Positions 1 to 10,178 of a stretch of 64,000 nt of DNA are shown here, piece after piece. The notes beneath the pieces were generated by a model. The model did not search any database and was not told the DNA's origin. It saw only the letters and a program-made list of their open reading frames with translations. A program made the translations under genes and the position numbers. The DNA comes from Catenovulum sediminis (GTDB lineage: Bacteria; Pseudomonadota; Gammaproteobacteria; Enterobacterales; Alteromonadaceae). Location: positions 3,596,001 to 3,660,000 of the forward strand of contig NZ_CP041660.1 of the NCBI RefSeq assembly GCF_007289895.1, given 5' to 3'. Each line of letters starts with the position of its first letter. The stretch's first letter is position 1.

Positions 1-313
1 AAACGATTCAGCGCGACGCATTTTTATTCAAAAAGCGACTCAGAAAAATATATTATTTTTTGCTTTACGAATTTTCATTTCGCGTACTGGGCGTCCAGAT
101 ACTGATTTTATTGCATCTGAATTATCGTATGTAAGTCAATACGCTATCCATAAGGCAAAGCAGCTCGAAGAAGAGTTATGGTCTGTCACTGGCGTTGGAG
201 ATATTGTTGATATTACAGAGGAAGTTTTAACACGTTATGCATTTAAACAAGAGATTATCGACCAGCAAATGCAGCACAGGTATGCTGTGCTGCAAAATTC
301 ATTAGACAACTAA
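1..313 (+). CDS. 3' end of an unidentified gene (partial)
   Basis: An open frame enters from the left edge (first full codon at base 2) and ends at a TAA at 311-313, giving 103 visible residues. The visible part begins with a hydrophobic/aromatic stretch (ILFFALRIFISRTGRP) and then becomes a charged, probably helical C-terminus with KAKQLEEELW. I do not recognise a family and see no signal or transmembrane segment that would be convincing on its own. It converges on serB with a gap of 34 bases. The call of a real gene rests on the long stop-free frame with ordinary codon use; function is unknown. Confidence 0.55.
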   Translation, partial: NDSARRIFIQKATQKNILFFALRIFISRTGRPDTDFIASELSYVSQYAIHKAKQLEEELWSVTGVGDIVDITEEVLTRYAFKQEIIDQQMQHRYAVLQNSLDN

Positions 314-347
314 CACAAATAACCACAACTAATGGGTCTAAAATTTT

Positions 348-1388
348 TTATTTCAGCATATAAATCAACGCGTCTAAACCATAGTGGTTAATGGCTACAT
401 CCGCTTTTTGTTGCACGATTGGTTTGGCTTCAAAGGCGATACCTAGTGCGGCAGCTGCCATCATGGTTAGATCATTGGCGCCGTCGCCCATCGCTATGGT
501 TTGCGTTTGTGAAATATCAAACTTTTCCGCCAACTCGCCCAATGTTCTGGCTTTAACATTTGCGTCAACAATTTCACCGACTACTTCCCCCGTTAATACA
601 CCATTTTCTATTTTTAATGTATTCGCGACCGCAGCATCTAAATTCAATTGTTGTTTTAATTTATCTGCAAAAAAAGTAAAACCACCAGACGCAATGGCAA
701 CTCGCCAATGATGCTGTTTTAAACAATCGATGAGATGTTCAAGTCCGTGCATCAAGGGCAGATTATTAGCGACAGCGTCCAGTACACTGACGTCGCAGCC
801 GGCTAATTTTCCGACTCGGCCTTTTAAACTTTCGGCAAAATCTAATTTCCCCTGCATTGCTAACTCAGTCACTTCCGAAACCTGCTGACCAACACCTGCC
901 AGTTTTGCAATTTCATCAATACATTCTATTTTGATAGTCGTTGAATCCATATCCATCAACAATAAACCAGGCTGTTGTAATGTAGGACGTTCGCTGAGTT
1001 GCCATAACTCACATTTTTTTTCACTGGCCCAACTGTGTAACTTATTAAATAGATCTGCAGGAATTTTTGTTTGTGCCGGCCAGGCTAAAGCTGTTGTTTC
1101 AAACCCTTCATAATGCAGGACACGGACCCCTTTATCCTTTGCTAAATAGGGTTTCAAAGACTCGCTTATATAAGCAAAGTCTTGTGTTGAAAACGCATTT
1201 CCATAACAAATAACCTCACAGCCACTAGGTGTTTTCTGATTTGCTTCTAAACGATATTCTAGACTATTATCTGGGTTGAGGTTTAATGCAGCGTGTTGGA
1301 GATCTGGTTTAACTTGCTCATACAGACCACGGGCAAAATGTGTATACTTTGTATCGACATCTGCAGTATAAATATTATATTGGCTCAC
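348..1388 (-). CDS. serB: Phosphoserine phosphatase SerB
   Basis: SerB is the last step of serine synthesis: it hydrolyses O-phosphoserine to L-serine in the cytoplasm. It is a HAD-superfamily enzyme. Visible are motif I MDMDSTT (nucleophile Asp at about residue 146 of the 346-aa form), the IASGG motif II region and GDGANDLTM (motif III/IV) near the C-terminus. The N-terminal half is the ACT-like regulatory part seen in gammaproteobacterial SerB. I chose the GTG at 1386-1388, preceded by AAGAG eight bases upstream. The frame extends to a TTG at 1466, but that extension is AT-rich, lacks a ribosome site and would make the protein unusually long. Divergent from ytjB, as in E. coli. Confidence 0.93.
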   Translation of the reverse strand: MSQYNIYTADVDTKYTHFARGLYEQVKPDLQHAALNLNPDNSLEYRLEANQKTPSGCEVICYGNAFSTQDFAYISESLKPYLAKDKGVRVLHYEGFETTALAWPAQTKIPADLFNKLHSWASEKKCELWQLSERPTLQQPGLLLMDMDSTTIKIECIDEIAKLAGVGQQVSEVTELAMQGKLDFAESLKGRVGKLAGCDVSVLDAVANNLPLMHGLEHLIDCLKQHHWRVAIASGGFTFFADKLKQQLNLDAAVANTLKIENGVLTGEVVGEIVDANVKARTLGELAEKFDISQTQTIAMGDGANDLTMMAAAALGIAFEAKPIVQQKADVAINHYGLDALIYMLK

Positions 1389-1493
1389 TAATTTAACTCT
1401 TAAAAACGAACAATTATGTGTATTGTACTGAATCTTAAAATATAATTGTATCTTTAAACAAGCCAATTCTAATTAAGGTATGTATCCCCCCTC

Positions 1494-2066
1494 ATGGAAC
1501 AAGTTCAGGAATCTGCAAAAATACAAAAGCGCTGGATTATTAGAAAACTGATACAAGCGTTCAGTGGCTTTGCGCTTATATTCATTGCATTAATATTTTG
1601 GTTTCGCTATGAAAGTGAAGTCGCCACGTCTTTTAATAAAAGCAACTATCAAGTCGCGCATGCGCTCGCAGATTTAATTGCCGCGAGTTTCCCGCATGAA
1701 TATTTTAGCGACACTCCTGAAGCGTACCATTTAACATCTTTTACTGATAATGACTGGGTATATGATGCAAGTATATATGACGATAAAGGCAATGTGTTAC
1801 ACAAAACAGAAGCTGCACATTCGATTTTACAAACAACAGCACTAGAGCAAACTGAAGGGCTGCAAACGCTCGCAATTGTAAAAGAAATTTTTAATGAAAA
1901 TGGAGATTTATTGGGATATTTACGCGTTACCGTAAATACAGATCAACTTACTCATTATCAGGCCAATTTTGTTGATATTACCAGTTCTACTACTCGTTTT
2001 TTGTTTTTCTTAATTGCGCTGGCCAGTTTATTTATGAGTCGAGCATTTTTTAAAGGTGAAGATTAA
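1494..2066 (+). CDS. ytjB: AhpA/YtjB family membrane protein
   Basis: A 190-aa protein with an N-terminal transmembrane segment (about residues 20-37), a periplasmic middle domain and a second transmembrane segment near the C-terminus (about 165-183), ending in a short cytoplasmic tail. This topology, and a position divergent from serB, match the YtjB (Smp)/AhpA family. Its molecular role is not well defined, so I give none. The start ATG has only a weak ribosome site. Its stop lies 2 bases from that of trmO, so the two genes are tightly convergent with no room for a separate terminator. Confidence 0.8.
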   Translation: MEQVQESAKIQKRWIIRKLIQAFSGFALIFIALIFWFRYESEVATSFNKSNYQVAHALADLIAASFPHEYFSDTPEAYHLTSFTDNDWVYDASIYDDKGNVLHKTEAAHSILQTTALEQTEGLQTLAIVKEIFNENGDLLGYLRVTVNTDQLTHYQANFVDITSSTTRFLFFLIALASLFMSRAFFKGED

Positions 2067-2068
2067 AG

Positions 2069-2770
2069 TTATTGGATTTCAGTCACATAACAAATGTCGT
2101 TTTTAACATACCACTTTACGTTCCAATCTACTATGTGCATACCATATATACGTTCTTCTGTATTAGTTTTATGAAAAGCAGGCCTAGGATCTTGAAGTAA
2201 AACCTCAGTTAAAAATGCCGAAAACTCTGGATAAACCTGTTCGCATTGCTGTAACACGATATTAAGCTCGGATGAAAAAACGACCTTTTGTAATGGTTCA
2301 GGTGCTTCGCTGGCAAATGCGCTGCTTGCAGTCATTTGATTATCTGCATAGGGAATAAAGGGTTTAATATCGATGATAGGGGTGCCATCAACCAAGTCTA
2401 ATCCACTGATTTGCAGTACAGTATCTCGACCTTTAATGTCAATGGCCTCTAACTTGACACAAGATAATCCGATTGGATTTGCGCGAAATGGGCTTCTGGT
2501 CGCAAAACATCCCATCTTTTTATTACCTCCTAAACGAGGCGGCCTTACCGATGGGTTCCAATCGCTTTTTAGCGCTTTATCAAAAACAAACATAAGCCAA
2601 ATATGGCTATAGTTTTCTAATCCGCTAAATGCTTCTGGGGTATTGTATGGCGAAGTAAAAACAATTTGCCCTCTGGCTTTTGTAACCAAATTAGCTTGCC
2701 GTGGCACAGCAAACTTTTCTTTATAGGGCGAGATTACTCGCCCTATCACATTAAATGACCATGTTTCCAT
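2069..2770 (-). CDS. trmO: tRNA (N6-threonylcarbamoyladenosine(37)-N6)-methyltransferase TrmO
   Basis: TrmO (TsaA/YaeB) uses S-adenosylmethionine to methylate the t6A base at position 37 of ACY-reading tRNA-Thr, giving m6t6A. The 233-aa length, the N-terminal VIGRVISPYKEKF segment, the SHIWLMFVF segment and the RSPFRANPIGLS segment (residues about 55-105) followed by LDLVDGTPIIDIKPFIPY are typical of the beta-barrel SAM-binding fold of this family. It lies 23 bases downstream of bamB on the same strand and may be co-transcribed with it. In many relatives der follows bamB, so trmO here marks a local rearrangement of the usual order. Confidence 0.92.
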   Translation of the reverse strand: METWSFNVIGRVISPYKEKFAVPRQANLVTKARGQIVFTSPYNTPEAFSGLENYSHIWLMFVFDKALKSDWNPSVRPPRLGGNKKMGCFATRSPFRANPIGLSCVKLEAIDIKGRDTVLQISGLDLVDGTPIIDIKPFIPYADNQMTASSAFASEAPEPLQKVVFSSELNIVLQQCEQVYPEFSAFLTEVLLQDPRPAFHKTNTEERIYGMHIVDWNVKWYVKNDICYVTEIQ

Positions 2771-2793
2771 TTGTCGCCAGTATCGGAATTATT

Positions 2794-3993
2794 TTAGTTG
2801 AGCTTTAGTGCGACTATTTCACCGTCTCTTGTTTGAATATAAGCAATATCGTTTTCAACAATCGGTTGAGCCAATAGTGCATCCGTACTAATTTGGCGTA
2901 CGTAGCTTAACTTACCTTCTTCTTTATCAAACAAGTAAATATAGCCTTCGAAGTCTCCAACTAAAACATAATCACCTAAGATCGCACCTGCTGTAATATG
3001 CCGATTTCTGAGTTGATTATTTGACCAAAGCTCTACACCGGTACGTGCATCAACTGCATATAAGATGCTTTTATCATCACTTAGAATGAGCTTGTTTGCA
3101 TCCAATACCATGTTTTGATAACCACGATATTCACGTTTCCAGGCCAATCTAGCACTCCGAATATCTACCATGCCTAATGATCCGCCTGCAGATAAAGCAT
3201 ATAAATTAAAGCCTGAAATAATCGGTGTTGCATCTATATCGGCGATTCGAGCCAGTTCAGTCGCGCCTTGCGGTTTAGCGATAGGGACTTCCCAGGCAAG
3301 TTGACCGTTTTGTGATGCATAAGTCATAACTTTACCGGTAGCACCACCAATAAAAACGCCACCTTGTGCATAGGCTGGAGACGATGCCCCGCGAAGGGTA
3401 AGCGATGGAACATCAGCAATTGAGCTCCATATTTCTTTACCGTCATTGGCGTCTAAAGCGACTGTGGTTCCTGAACCTAGGTGTGCAATGACCTTACCTT
3501 CTTCTGCAATAGGTGCAGATAATACTTCACCATCGACAGACACACGCCAAATTTCATGACCATCTTCAACACTTAACGCAACTATTTCACCATTTTCGGT
3601 GCCAACAAATAGTTTTTCATAAGAAGCGACGAGTCCAGAGACACGACTCTCAGGTGAAGTATTAAAACCAAGCCAAGACAAATAACCTTCACTTGGTGGT
3701 CGAATATCCACTTCCCACACTTGTTTACCCGTGTCTGCTGCAAACGCTACGACAGCTCCAGTACGATCTGCTGCAAAAACTTTATCATATCCCCAAGTTG
3801 GTTTTAAACGAGAATAATAACTTTCGACACCGTCAGCTACCGATTTACTCCAAATCACTTGAGTGTTAAATGTGTTTTTGATTTCGGGTCTATCCGCAGG
3901 CAATAGATCTGGATCTTCATCATTAGAAGCACAGGAAACCAAAACAATGGATAACAAACAAGCTTTTGTTAATTTGCTTAACGACACTGTCAT
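2794..3993 (-). CDS. bamB: Outer membrane assembly lipoprotein BamB
   Basis: BamB is a periplasmic-facing lipoprotein subunit of the BAM complex that folds beta-barrel proteins into the outer membrane. The 399-aa product starts with a lipoprotein signal whose lipobox LVSC puts the modified cysteine at residue 21. The rest is built of PQQ-like beta-propeller repeats, with recurring W-x-x-x-I/V segments and GKxxW-type motifs (GKQVWEV, GHEIWRV, GKEIWSS, GVELWSN). The ATG overlaps the yfgM stop by one base (TAATG), so the two are translationally coupled. It belongs to the run from pilF to bamB, a standard gammaproteobacterial order. Confidence 0.95.
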   Translation of the reverse strand: MTVSLSKLTKACLLSIVLVSCASNDEDPDLLPADRPEIKNTFNTQVIWSKSVADGVESYYSRLKPTWGYDKVFAADRTGAVVAFAADTGKQVWEVDIRPPSEGYLSWLGFNTSPESRVSGLVASYEKLFVGTENGEIVALSVEDGHEIWRVSVDGEVLSAPIAEEGKVIAHLGSGTTVALDANDGKEIWSSIADVPSLTLRGASSPAYAQGGVFIGGATGKVMTYASQNGQLAWEVPIAKPQGATELARIADIDATPIISGFNLYALSAGGSLGMVDIRSARLAWKREYRGYQNMVLDANKLILSDDKSILYAVDARTGVELWSNNQLRNRHITAGAILGDYVLVGDFEGYIYLFDKEEGKLSYVRQISTDALLAQPIVENDIAYIQTRDGEIVALKLN

Positions 3994-4622
3994 TACAATG
4001 CAACCGTACCATTTGAAACGGCTAAGTTATCTAATTTCATTTTTAATGCTGGGTTAGCCGTTAACCCACCATTGTCTGCAGCCAGTTGATAGGCGGTGCG
4101 TGCTTTGTCTTTGTCATTTTTTTGTAAATGAATATCACCTCTAATTTCTGCAAACTGAGCGGTAAAAGCTTCGGTATTAGGCTGCCCTACCAAAGCCAAT
4201 GCTTCTTCACTTTTTTCAAAGGCGATTAAAACTCTTGCTAAACGCACAGTCGCTAAATCTTGCAACGCTAAATCACTGGTGTTTTTTGTAACCCATTTTA
4301 GTTGATCGGCTGCTTGTTGGTATTGTTGTTCAGCGACAAAACTTTTGGCTAATTTAAATGCTGCCAAAACAGCAAATCCGCTGTCTGTATTTTCCTGAAT
4401 GTAGGATTCAGCAGCCTTTTTATCTAGCTGTTCATTGGACTCAATTTTGCTATATGCTAAAGACTGAGCTTCTAGCTTTTCAATTTGTTTATTTTGAAAA
4501 ACTTTATAGCCGTATATACCGCCCAAACCTAACACACTACCGACAATAATAGCTGTACCATATTTTGACCAAAACTTTTTGATCGCTTCAACTTGTTGTT
4601 CTTCTGTAGAATAAATTTCCAT
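3993..4622 (-). CDS. yfgM: YfgM family TPR protein (SecYEG-associated)
   Basis: A 209-aa inner-membrane protein with one transmembrane helix (about residues 23-41) and a large periplasmic helical TPR-like domain. In E. coli, YfgM is an ancillary subunit at the SecYEG translocon and works with the chaperone PpiD. The start EIYSTEEQQVEAIKKFW is characteristic of the family. It follows hisS by 10 bases and overlaps bamB by one base. Assignment is by sequence pattern and position; the chaperone role is taken from the E. coli homologue. Confidence 0.92.
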   Translation of the reverse strand: MEIYSTEEQQVEAIKKFWSKYGTAIIVGSVLGLGGIYGYKVFQNKQIEKLEAQSLAYSKIESNEQLDKKAAESYIQENTDSGFAVLAAFKLAKSFVAEQQYQQAADQLKWVTKNTSDLALQDLATVRLARVLIAFEKSEEALALVGQPNTEAFTAQFAEIRGDIHLQKNDKDKARTAYQLAADNGGLTANPALKMKLDNLAVSNGTVAL

Positions 4623-4632
4623 GACTGTCCCC

Positions 4633-5907
4633 TTACAGCACTTGCGATAATGTGCTCGTTAATTCTGATTGAGCTATTGTTTGTTGTTGTTCTTGACTAC
4701 GCAGAGGCTTTATCGTCACTTGGTTTGAATTCACTTCTTCTTCACCAAATACAAGCGCTAATTCTGCACCACTTTTATCTGCTTTTTTAAACTGTTTTTT
4801 AAAGTTTCCACCACCACAATTAAGCTGGATGCGTACGTTTGGAATTTGGTCTCTTAATGTTTCGATGAGCGCGGGGACTTTTTGTTCGGCCAAATCCCCC
4901 AACATAACGACATAAGCGTCTACAGGCTTACGTACGTCTTTGTCTAGACCCAATGTTTCCATCATCAAGACGAGGCGTTCTATCCCCATGGCAAATCCCA
5001 CTGCAGGTGTCGCTTTGCCACCTAACTGTTCAACGAGCCCATCGTATCGACCACCTGCGCATATCGTGCCCTGAGCGCCTAAACTTTCGGTTATCCATTC
5101 AAAAACAGTGTAGTTGTAATAATCCAAGCCGCGCACGAGCCTTGGGTTAACAGTGTATTCGATACCTAAAGCGTCTAAACGTTCACACAATTTTTCAAAA
5201 TGTTGAGTGGATGCTTCACCAAAATAAGCTTCTAGCTTAGGTGCATCGCCTAATATTGCTTGAACATCTGGGTTTTTAGAATCTAAAACGCGTAGCGGAT
5301 TGGTCAACATTCGTCGTTTTGAATCTTCGTCTAGCGCTGCTTCATGTTTTTGCAAATATTCAACTAATGCGGCACGATAGGTTGCACGTTCTTCATTAGA
5401 GCCTAAAGAATTGATTTCTAATCTAACTTTATCGAGAATGCCAAATTGCTTCCAAAAACGAGCCGTCATAGCAATTACTTCTGCATCTATATCCGGCCCA
5501 TTCATGCCAAATGTTTCTACCCCAAATTGATGAAACTGGCGATAGCGCCCTTTTTGCGGTCTTTCATGGCGAAACATCGGCCCCATATACCACAAGCGTT
5601 GCACTTGGTTATAGAGTAGACCATGTTGATTACCGGCTCTCACACAACTGGCTGTACCTTCGGGTCGTAAAGTTAAACTATCCCCATTACGATCTTCAAA
5701 AGTGTACATTTCCTTTTCAACGATATCTGTTACTTCACCAATTGAGCGCTTGAATAATTCAGTCATTTCAACGATTGGCATGCGAATTTCACTATATCCA
5801 TAGCTACTTACAACATCACGTAATACATTTTCTACTTTTTGCCATACGGGTGTTTGTTCTGGTAAACAATCGTTCATGCCACGAATCGCTTGAATGTTTT
5901 TTGACAC
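4633..5907 (-). CDS. hisS: Histidyl-tRNA synthetase
   Basis: Class II aminoacyl-tRNA synthetase that charges tRNA-His. The 424-aa length matches the bacterial enzyme. Seen in order: the N-terminal IRGMNDCLP segment, motif 2 ([17 protein letters not shown], about residues 113-129), the histidine-specific [15 protein letters not shown] segment, motif 3 ([11 protein letters not shown]) and a C-terminal anticodon-binding domain. It sits between ispG (101 bases upstream) and yfgM, as in E. coli. Confidence 0.97.
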   Translation of the reverse strand: MSKNIQAIRGMNDCLPEQTPVWQKVENVLRDVVSSYGYSEIRMPIVEMTELFKRSIGEVTDIVEKEMYTFEDRNGDSLTLRPEGTASCVRAGNQHGLLYNQVQRLWYMGPMFRHERPQKGRYRQFHQFGVETFGMNGPDIDAEVIAMTARFWKQFGILDKVRLEINSLGSNEERATYRAALVEYLQKHEAALDEDSKRRMLTNPLRVLDSKNPDVQAILGDAPKLEAYFGEASTQHFEKLCERLDALGIEYTVNPRLVRGLDYYNYTVFEWITESLGAQGTICAGGRYDGLVEQLGGKATPAVGFAMGIERLVLMMETLGLDKDVRKPVDAYVVMLGDLAEQKVPALIETLRDQIPNVRIQLNCGGGNFKKQFKKADKSGAELALVFGEEEVNSNQVTIKPLRSQEQQQTIAQSELTSTLSQVL

Positions 5908-6008
5908 GCTATATTCCTGCTTTAAAATTTATTTTTACTGCATCCCAAGTATCAGCAGCCAAGAAGCGCAAGATTATAGGCAACTTGGCAGCAAACGTAA
6001 AATGGGTG

Positions 6009-7127
6009 TTAACTAATATTTTGAATTTTGATGCGTTTAGTTTCATCTGCTTTATTCACTTTTGCGCGAATATGGCGTTCTAAAGTATCGACTATATCTG
6101 AATTATCAATACGTTCTTTTTGTCTTTCACCATCCAGATAAAAACCACTTTTGTTTTGTGCGCCTGCTAAGCCAACATCTGAAACGAGCGCTTCGCCGGG
6201 GCCATTTACAACGCAACCGATAACAGACACTGTTAAAGGTTCAACAACATCTTCTAATCTTTGTTCAAGCTCATTAACGGTTTTTATAACATCAAACTCT
6301 TGCCTTGAACAACTTGGGCAGGCAATGAAGTTTATTCCTCTAGAACGAATACGCAATGATTTAAGAATGTCATAGCCTACTTTCACTTCTTCTACTGGGT
6401 CTGCCGCCAATGAAATTCTCAAGGTATCGCCAATCCCTTCATTTAATAGGATACCAAGCCCTATTGCAGATTTAACTGCGCCGGTTCGTGCTCCGCCAGC
6501 TTCTGTAATACCTAAATGTAGAGGGTTATCAATTTGTTGCGATAATAGACGGTATGAATCAACGGCTAAAAACACATCAGATGCTTTAACACTCACTTTA
6601 AATTGATCAAAGTTGAGCCTATCCAAAATGTCGACGTGGCGCATTGCAGATTCTAATAAAGCGTGTGCTGTTGGTTCTCCATATTTTTCTTGAATGTCTT
6701 TTTCTAAAGAGCCACCATTAACGCCAATGCGAATCGGGATATTTTTATCCTTCGCACAATCAACAACTGCTCTAATTCTATCTTCGCGCCCAATATTACC
6801 GGGGTTAATTCGCAAACAATCAACGCCATACTCCGCCACTTTTAAAGCGATACGATAATCAAAGTGAATATCAGCAACAATTGGAATATCAACTTTTTGC
6901 TTTATTAAGCGAAATGCTTCAGCGGCTTCCATCGTGGGAATGGAGACGCGTACGATATCCGCACCGGCTTGCTCTATTCGTTTAATTTGAGCCACAGTCG
7001 CTTCAACATCTGTTGTTAAAGTATTTGTCATTGTTTGCACTGCGATAGGCGCATCACCACCTACAGGGACTTTGCCAACCCATATTTTTTTGGTTAACTT
7101 TCTTTTAATAGGAGATTCACTAAACAT
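6009..7127 (-). CDS. ispG: 4-hydroxy-3-methylbut-2-en-1-yl diphosphate synthase IspG
   Basis: IspG (GcpE) converts methylerythritol cyclodiphosphate to HMBPP in the non-mevalonate isoprenoid pathway and needs a [4Fe-4S] cluster. The 372-aa protein keeps the cluster ligands Cys270, Cys273 and Cys305 (CPSC and GCVVNGPGE) and the nearby Glu312. Its first 8 bases overlap the end of rodZ. The cluster it carries would be supplied by the ISC operon found 5 kb away in this window. Confidence 0.97.
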   Translation of the reverse strand: MFSESPIKRKLTKKIWVGKVPVGGDAPIAVQTMTNTLTTDVEATVAQIKRIEQAGADIVRVSIPTMEAAEAFRLIKQKVDIPIVADIHFDYRIALKVAEYGVDCLRINPGNIGREDRIRAVVDCAKDKNIPIRIGVNGGSLEKDIQEKYGEPTAHALLESAMRHVDILDRLNFDQFKVSVKASDVFLAVDSYRLLSQQIDNPLHLGITEAGGARTGAVKSAIGLGILLNEGIGDTLRISLAADPVEEVKVGYDILKSLRIRSRGINFIACPSCSRQEFDVIKTVNELEQRLEDVVEPLTVSVIGCVVNGPGEALVSDVGLAGAQNKSGFYLDGERQKERIDNSDIVDTLERHIRAKVNKADETKRIKIQNIS

Positions 7128-7644
7128 AAGAATACGGACTCAGTTGATAATAAGGTTCATGTGTTAAATTAAATTCAATGCTATTCGCCGCATGGTTAAG
7201 CGAAATGGTCTCTGTCTGTTCTAAGTTTTCTCTTTGCCACCACCAAACGACAATCAAAGCGACCACTATAAATAAAATTAAATAGGTGACAAACATCAGC
7301 CTATTGTCATGTGCTTCTTGTTTTGTGCGCTGAGAAAAACTTTTTAATTTAGTCTGCGAATGATGCTCAACAGGTTGCTGCTGATAAAACATTTGGAGCA
7401 ATTCACTTTCATTTAAAGCAAGCAATTTAGCATAGGCTTTTATATAGCCTTTGGTGTAAGTTGCGACTGAAATCTTTTCAAAATCATTTGCTTCCAAAGC
7501 TAGGATGATATCTTTTTTAAGATTTAGGCTATCTGCGACATCTTGCTCAGATAATCCTTGATTAACTCGGCTTTTTTTTAACACGTCACCTAAAGTTATA
7601 TTTTCTTCTTTAGGCTCAACCTCCGGGTTTATGATTTCATTCAT
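7120..7644 (-). CDS. rodZ: Short RodZ-like cell-shape protein (no periplasmic domain)
   Basis: RodZ links the MreB cytoskeleton to the membrane and helps keep rod shape. This 174-aa product has the N-terminal helix-turn-helix domain (about residues 17-85, beginning [16 protein letters not shown]), a basic juxtamembrane stretch, and one transmembrane helix (about 117-136). Only some 38 residues follow before the stop, whereas typical RodZ proteins carry a large periplasmic domain and exceed 300 aa. The frame is closed by the overlapping ispG start, so no hidden extension exists downstream. It overlaps pilF by 4 bases (ATGA). The identity is secured by domain order and location; the shortness is unusual. 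Confidence 0.88.
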   Translation of the reverse strand: MNEIINPEVEPKEENITLGDVLKKSRVNQGLSEQDVADSLNLKKDIILALEANDFEKISVATYTKGYIKAYAKLLALNESELLQMFYQQQPVEHHSQTKLKSFSQRTKQEAHDNRLMFVTYLILFIVVALIVVWWWQRENLEQTETISLNHAANSIEFNLTHEPYYQLSPYSYV

Positions 7645-8450
7645 TGTAACAAAGCCTGCCTAATTTGATTCGCTTGGGGAGAAGAAGAATATTGAGTTAA
7701 AATTCTTCTTGCGTATTCGTTTGCCACACGTTTTTTATCGAGTTTTTTAGCTATTTGGTAGCCCTTTAAATACAACTCTGCAGTTGCAGTTGTATAGGCC
7801 TCTAACTGCTGAAAAGTTTCAAGTGCTTTTTGCCAGTTTTCTTGCTGCTGGTAAATATCTAAAAGTACATTTAAAGACTTGTTGAGCCTAGGGTTATAGC
7901 CAAGAGCACTGTCTAGATAATCAATCACGTCAGGATAAAGTGATGTGTCACCAGTGTCATACAAACATAAACCAAGATTTTCATAAGTTTGTGCAACGCG
8001 GATATAACTGTCAATTTCTAAAGCTTGCAAAAACATTTCACGCGCTTTGGTTACTTTGCCTTGGTCGCACAAAAAAGCACCATAATTATTGAATGCATCA
8101 CCATTATTGCTATCTAGCTCAATGACTTTTTGATACGCCTTTTCTGCTTTTTCAGTTTCTTTAACAACTTGATAATAATAAGCCATTGAATAATGTGCTT
8201 CTGCCATATCAGGGGCGAACTCAAGTGCTTTGTCTAAATTAAATTTGGCTTGCGCGGCATTGCCTTTTTGCAAGTATGTCAGCCCCAAGGCAATACGGTT
8301 TTTAGCTGCCTCTATAGGCGTTGATTTTTTTTCAATAAATGGTTTATCAGAGCCAATATATGATTTTTGACTCACACATGCAGGTAAAACAGCACATAAG
8401 ACTAAGCTGATCCCGAGTCTTGTATATGTGTTTTTAAACCATTTTAACAT
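7641..8450 (-). CDS. pilW: Type IV pilus biogenesis/stability lipoprotein PilF (PilW)
   Basis: A 269-aa outer-membrane lipoprotein with lipobox LPAC (Cys25) followed by about six TPR-like helical repeats (for example [45 protein letters not shown]). Homologues act as pilotins that help assemble the PilQ secretin ring. It overlaps the end of rlmN by 17 bases and rodZ by 4, so the whole set is one translationally linked cluster. The pilotin role is known for the family; no other pilus gene is in the window. Confidence 0.9.
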   Translation of the reverse strand: MLKWFKNTYTRLGISLVLCAVLPACVSQKSYIGSDKPFIEKKSTPIEAAKNRIALGLTYLQKGNAAQAKFNLDKALEFAPDMAEAHYSMAYYYQVVKETEKAEKAYQKVIELDSNNGDAFNNYGAFLCDQGKVTKAREMFLQALEIDSYIRVAQTYENLGLCLYDTGDTSLYPDVIDYLDSALGYNPRLNKSLNVLLDIYQQQENWQKALETFQQLEAYTTATAELYLKGYQIAKKLDKKRVANEYARRILTQYSSSPQANQIRQALLQ

Positions 8451-9561
8451 TCAGGTTTTGACCTTTTTGTTGTTTTTTCAAAATACGCTTAGTTCTATCA
8501 ACCACGTCACCGACTAACTGCCCACAGGCTGCATCAATATCATCGCCACGAGTTCGTCGTACTACCGTGGTATAGCCATATTCCGTTAGAACCTTGGCAA
8601 ACCTGTCAATGCGGGAGTTACTTGAACGCCCGTACGGATTATTTGGGAACGGGTTAAACGGAATTAAATTAATTTTTGATGGTGTATCTTTTAATACTTT
8701 TGCCAACTCATGTGCTTGATCGGTACTATCGTTGACATGATCTAGCATCACGTATTCAACTGTTACTTTTTCGTTTGCTTTAGAATCTTGAATATAGCGT
8801 CGAGAAGCTGCTAAAAAAGCCTCTATATTGTATTTTTTATTGATCGGCACTATTTCATCGCGTAACGTATCATTTGGCGCATGCAAAGATATCGCCAGCG
8901 CTACGTCTACTTTTTCTTTTAATTTATCTAATGCGGGAACGACGCCTGAAGTGCTCACTGTAACCCGGCGTTTTGATAAACCGAAGGCTAAATCATCCAT
9001 CATAAGTTCAAGCGAGGGTACCAAGTTATTTAAATTAAGCAAAGGTTCCCCCATACCCATCATAACAATATTAGTAATAGGTCTCTTATGAGTAACTTTA
9101 ACAGGTCCTATGTCTTTGGCTACACGCCATACTTGTCCGATGATTTCTGCGACAGATAAATTACGGTTAAAGCCTTGTTGTGCGGTAGAACAAAAAGTGC
9201 ATTCTAATGCACAGCCAACCTGACTTGAAACACATAATGTTGCGCGCTCCCCATCAGGTATCCAAACCGTCTCAACTTCCTGTCCACCAGCCAATTTCAT
9301 TGCATATTTAATCGTTCCATCAGAACTGGCTTGGCGCACTGCGATCTCAGGGCCTTCAACCACACAAAGCTCTTTAAGTTTGGCTCTCAATGCTTTGCTG
9401 AAATTACTCATTTCATCAAAATCATCCATGCCGTAGTGATAAATCCATTTCATCGCCTGATCAGCGCGAAAAGATTTTTCACCCAGTGATGCAAAAAATT
9501 CGCGCATCCCTTCTCGGTTTAAGTTGAGTAAATTGATTTTAGATTTTTCAGCGGACATCAA
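8434..9561 (-). CDS. rlmN: 23S rRNA (adenine2503-C2)-/tRNA adenine37-C2-methyltransferase RlmN
   Basis: Radical-SAM enzyme that methylates C2 of A2503 in 23S rRNA and A37 of certain tRNAs. The 375-aa protein has the radical-SAM CxxxCxxC motif (Cys117, Cys121, Cys124), the nearby VSSQVG segment, GMGEPL, and the [14 protein letters not shown] segment near the C-terminus with the methyl-transferring Cys at about 346. It is first in the pilW-rodZ-ispG group. It is 87 bases from ndk on the same strand, so it may be read from the ndk side or from its own promoter. Confidence 0.97.
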   Translation of the reverse strand: MMSAEKSKINLLNLNREGMREFFASLGEKSFRADQAMKWIYHYGMDDFDEMSNFSKALRAKLKELCVVEGPEIAVRQASSDGTIKYAMKLAGGQEVETVWIPDGERATLCVSSQVGCALECTFCSTAQQGFNRNLSVAEIIGQVWRVAKDIGPVKVTHKRPITNIVMMGMGEPLLNLNNLVPSLELMMDDLAFGLSKRRVTVSTSGVVPALDKLKEKVDVALAISLHAPNDTLRDEIVPINKKYNIEAFLAASRRYIQDSKANEKVTVEYVMLDHVNDSTDQAHELAKVLKDTPSKINLIPFNPFPNNPYGRSSNSRIDRFAKVLTEYGYTTVVRRTRGDDIDAACGQLVGDVVDRTKRILKKQQKGQNLNVKMV

Positions 9562-9648
9562 AGATTACCTATACTACAAATTGGTTGGCAATTTTACGGG
9601 ATTCCCAGCCGAATGCAATCTCAGAGAGTCAACTGGCGTACAATCAAT

Positions 9649-10077
9649 CTAATAGCTGTAGACTTGAGTGTCAGGGAAAAAATACGCAATTTCGCGCGCT
9701 GCGCTTTCAGGACTGTCAGAACCATGAACAGCGTTATAGGTTACAATTTCTCCGCCGAAGTCTGCTCTTAAGGTTCCCCTTGCTGCGGCAGCTGGATCCG
9801 TGGCACCCATAATCTCACGATATGCATTGATTGCATTTTCGCCTTGCAAAGCAATAACAACAACAGGAGCTGAGGTCATAAAGTCAACTAAGATTTCAAA
9901 AAAAGCTTTACCTCTGTGCTCTTCGTAAAAACCTTCTGCTTGCTCTTTAGACAAGTGAACCATTTTTAAACCTGCAACTTGCAAGCCTGCTGTTTCTAAA
10001 CGGTTGATGATTTGACCTATGTTGTGATTAATTACAGCATTAGGTTTAATGATAGAAAGGGTGCGTTCTATAGCCAT
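9649..10077 (-). CDS. ndk: Nucleoside diphosphate kinase
   Basis: Ndk transfers phosphate from ATP to other nucleoside diphosphates through a phospho-histidine. The 142-aa protein has the N-terminal [12 protein letters not shown] with Lys11 and the active-site NAVHGSD (His118). Length and motifs are standard. It lies 101 bases downstream of fdx, in the place where iscX is found in many relatives, and 87 bases upstream of rlmN. Confidence 0.97.
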   Translation of the reverse strand: MAIERTLSIIKPNAVINHNIGQIINRLETAGLQVAGLKMVHLSKEQAEGFYEEHRGKAFFEILVDFMTSAPVVVIALQGENAINAYREIMGATDPAAAARGTLRADFGGEIVTYNAVHGSDSPESAAREIAYFFPDTQVYSY

Positions 10078-10178
10078 AAGTTCAGTCCTTAATTACTATG
10101 TTCTGCACCATCATAACAACAAAATAATTGAAAAACTCCTTTTTAATCAATTTATTTCGTTAATTTTTAGTAAGAAGA

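Noticed and set aside
391-711. Long open frames opposite real genes (also for example 11098-11661, 16234-16590, 21537-21911)
   Set aside because: They are antisense to well-identified genes, have no ribosome site or family sequence, and reflect the codon use of the true strand.
7120-7200. RodZ shortness as another homopolymer frameshift
   Set aside because: ispG begins inside the last codons of rodZ, so there is no downstream DNA that could code for the missing periplasmic domain in any frame.
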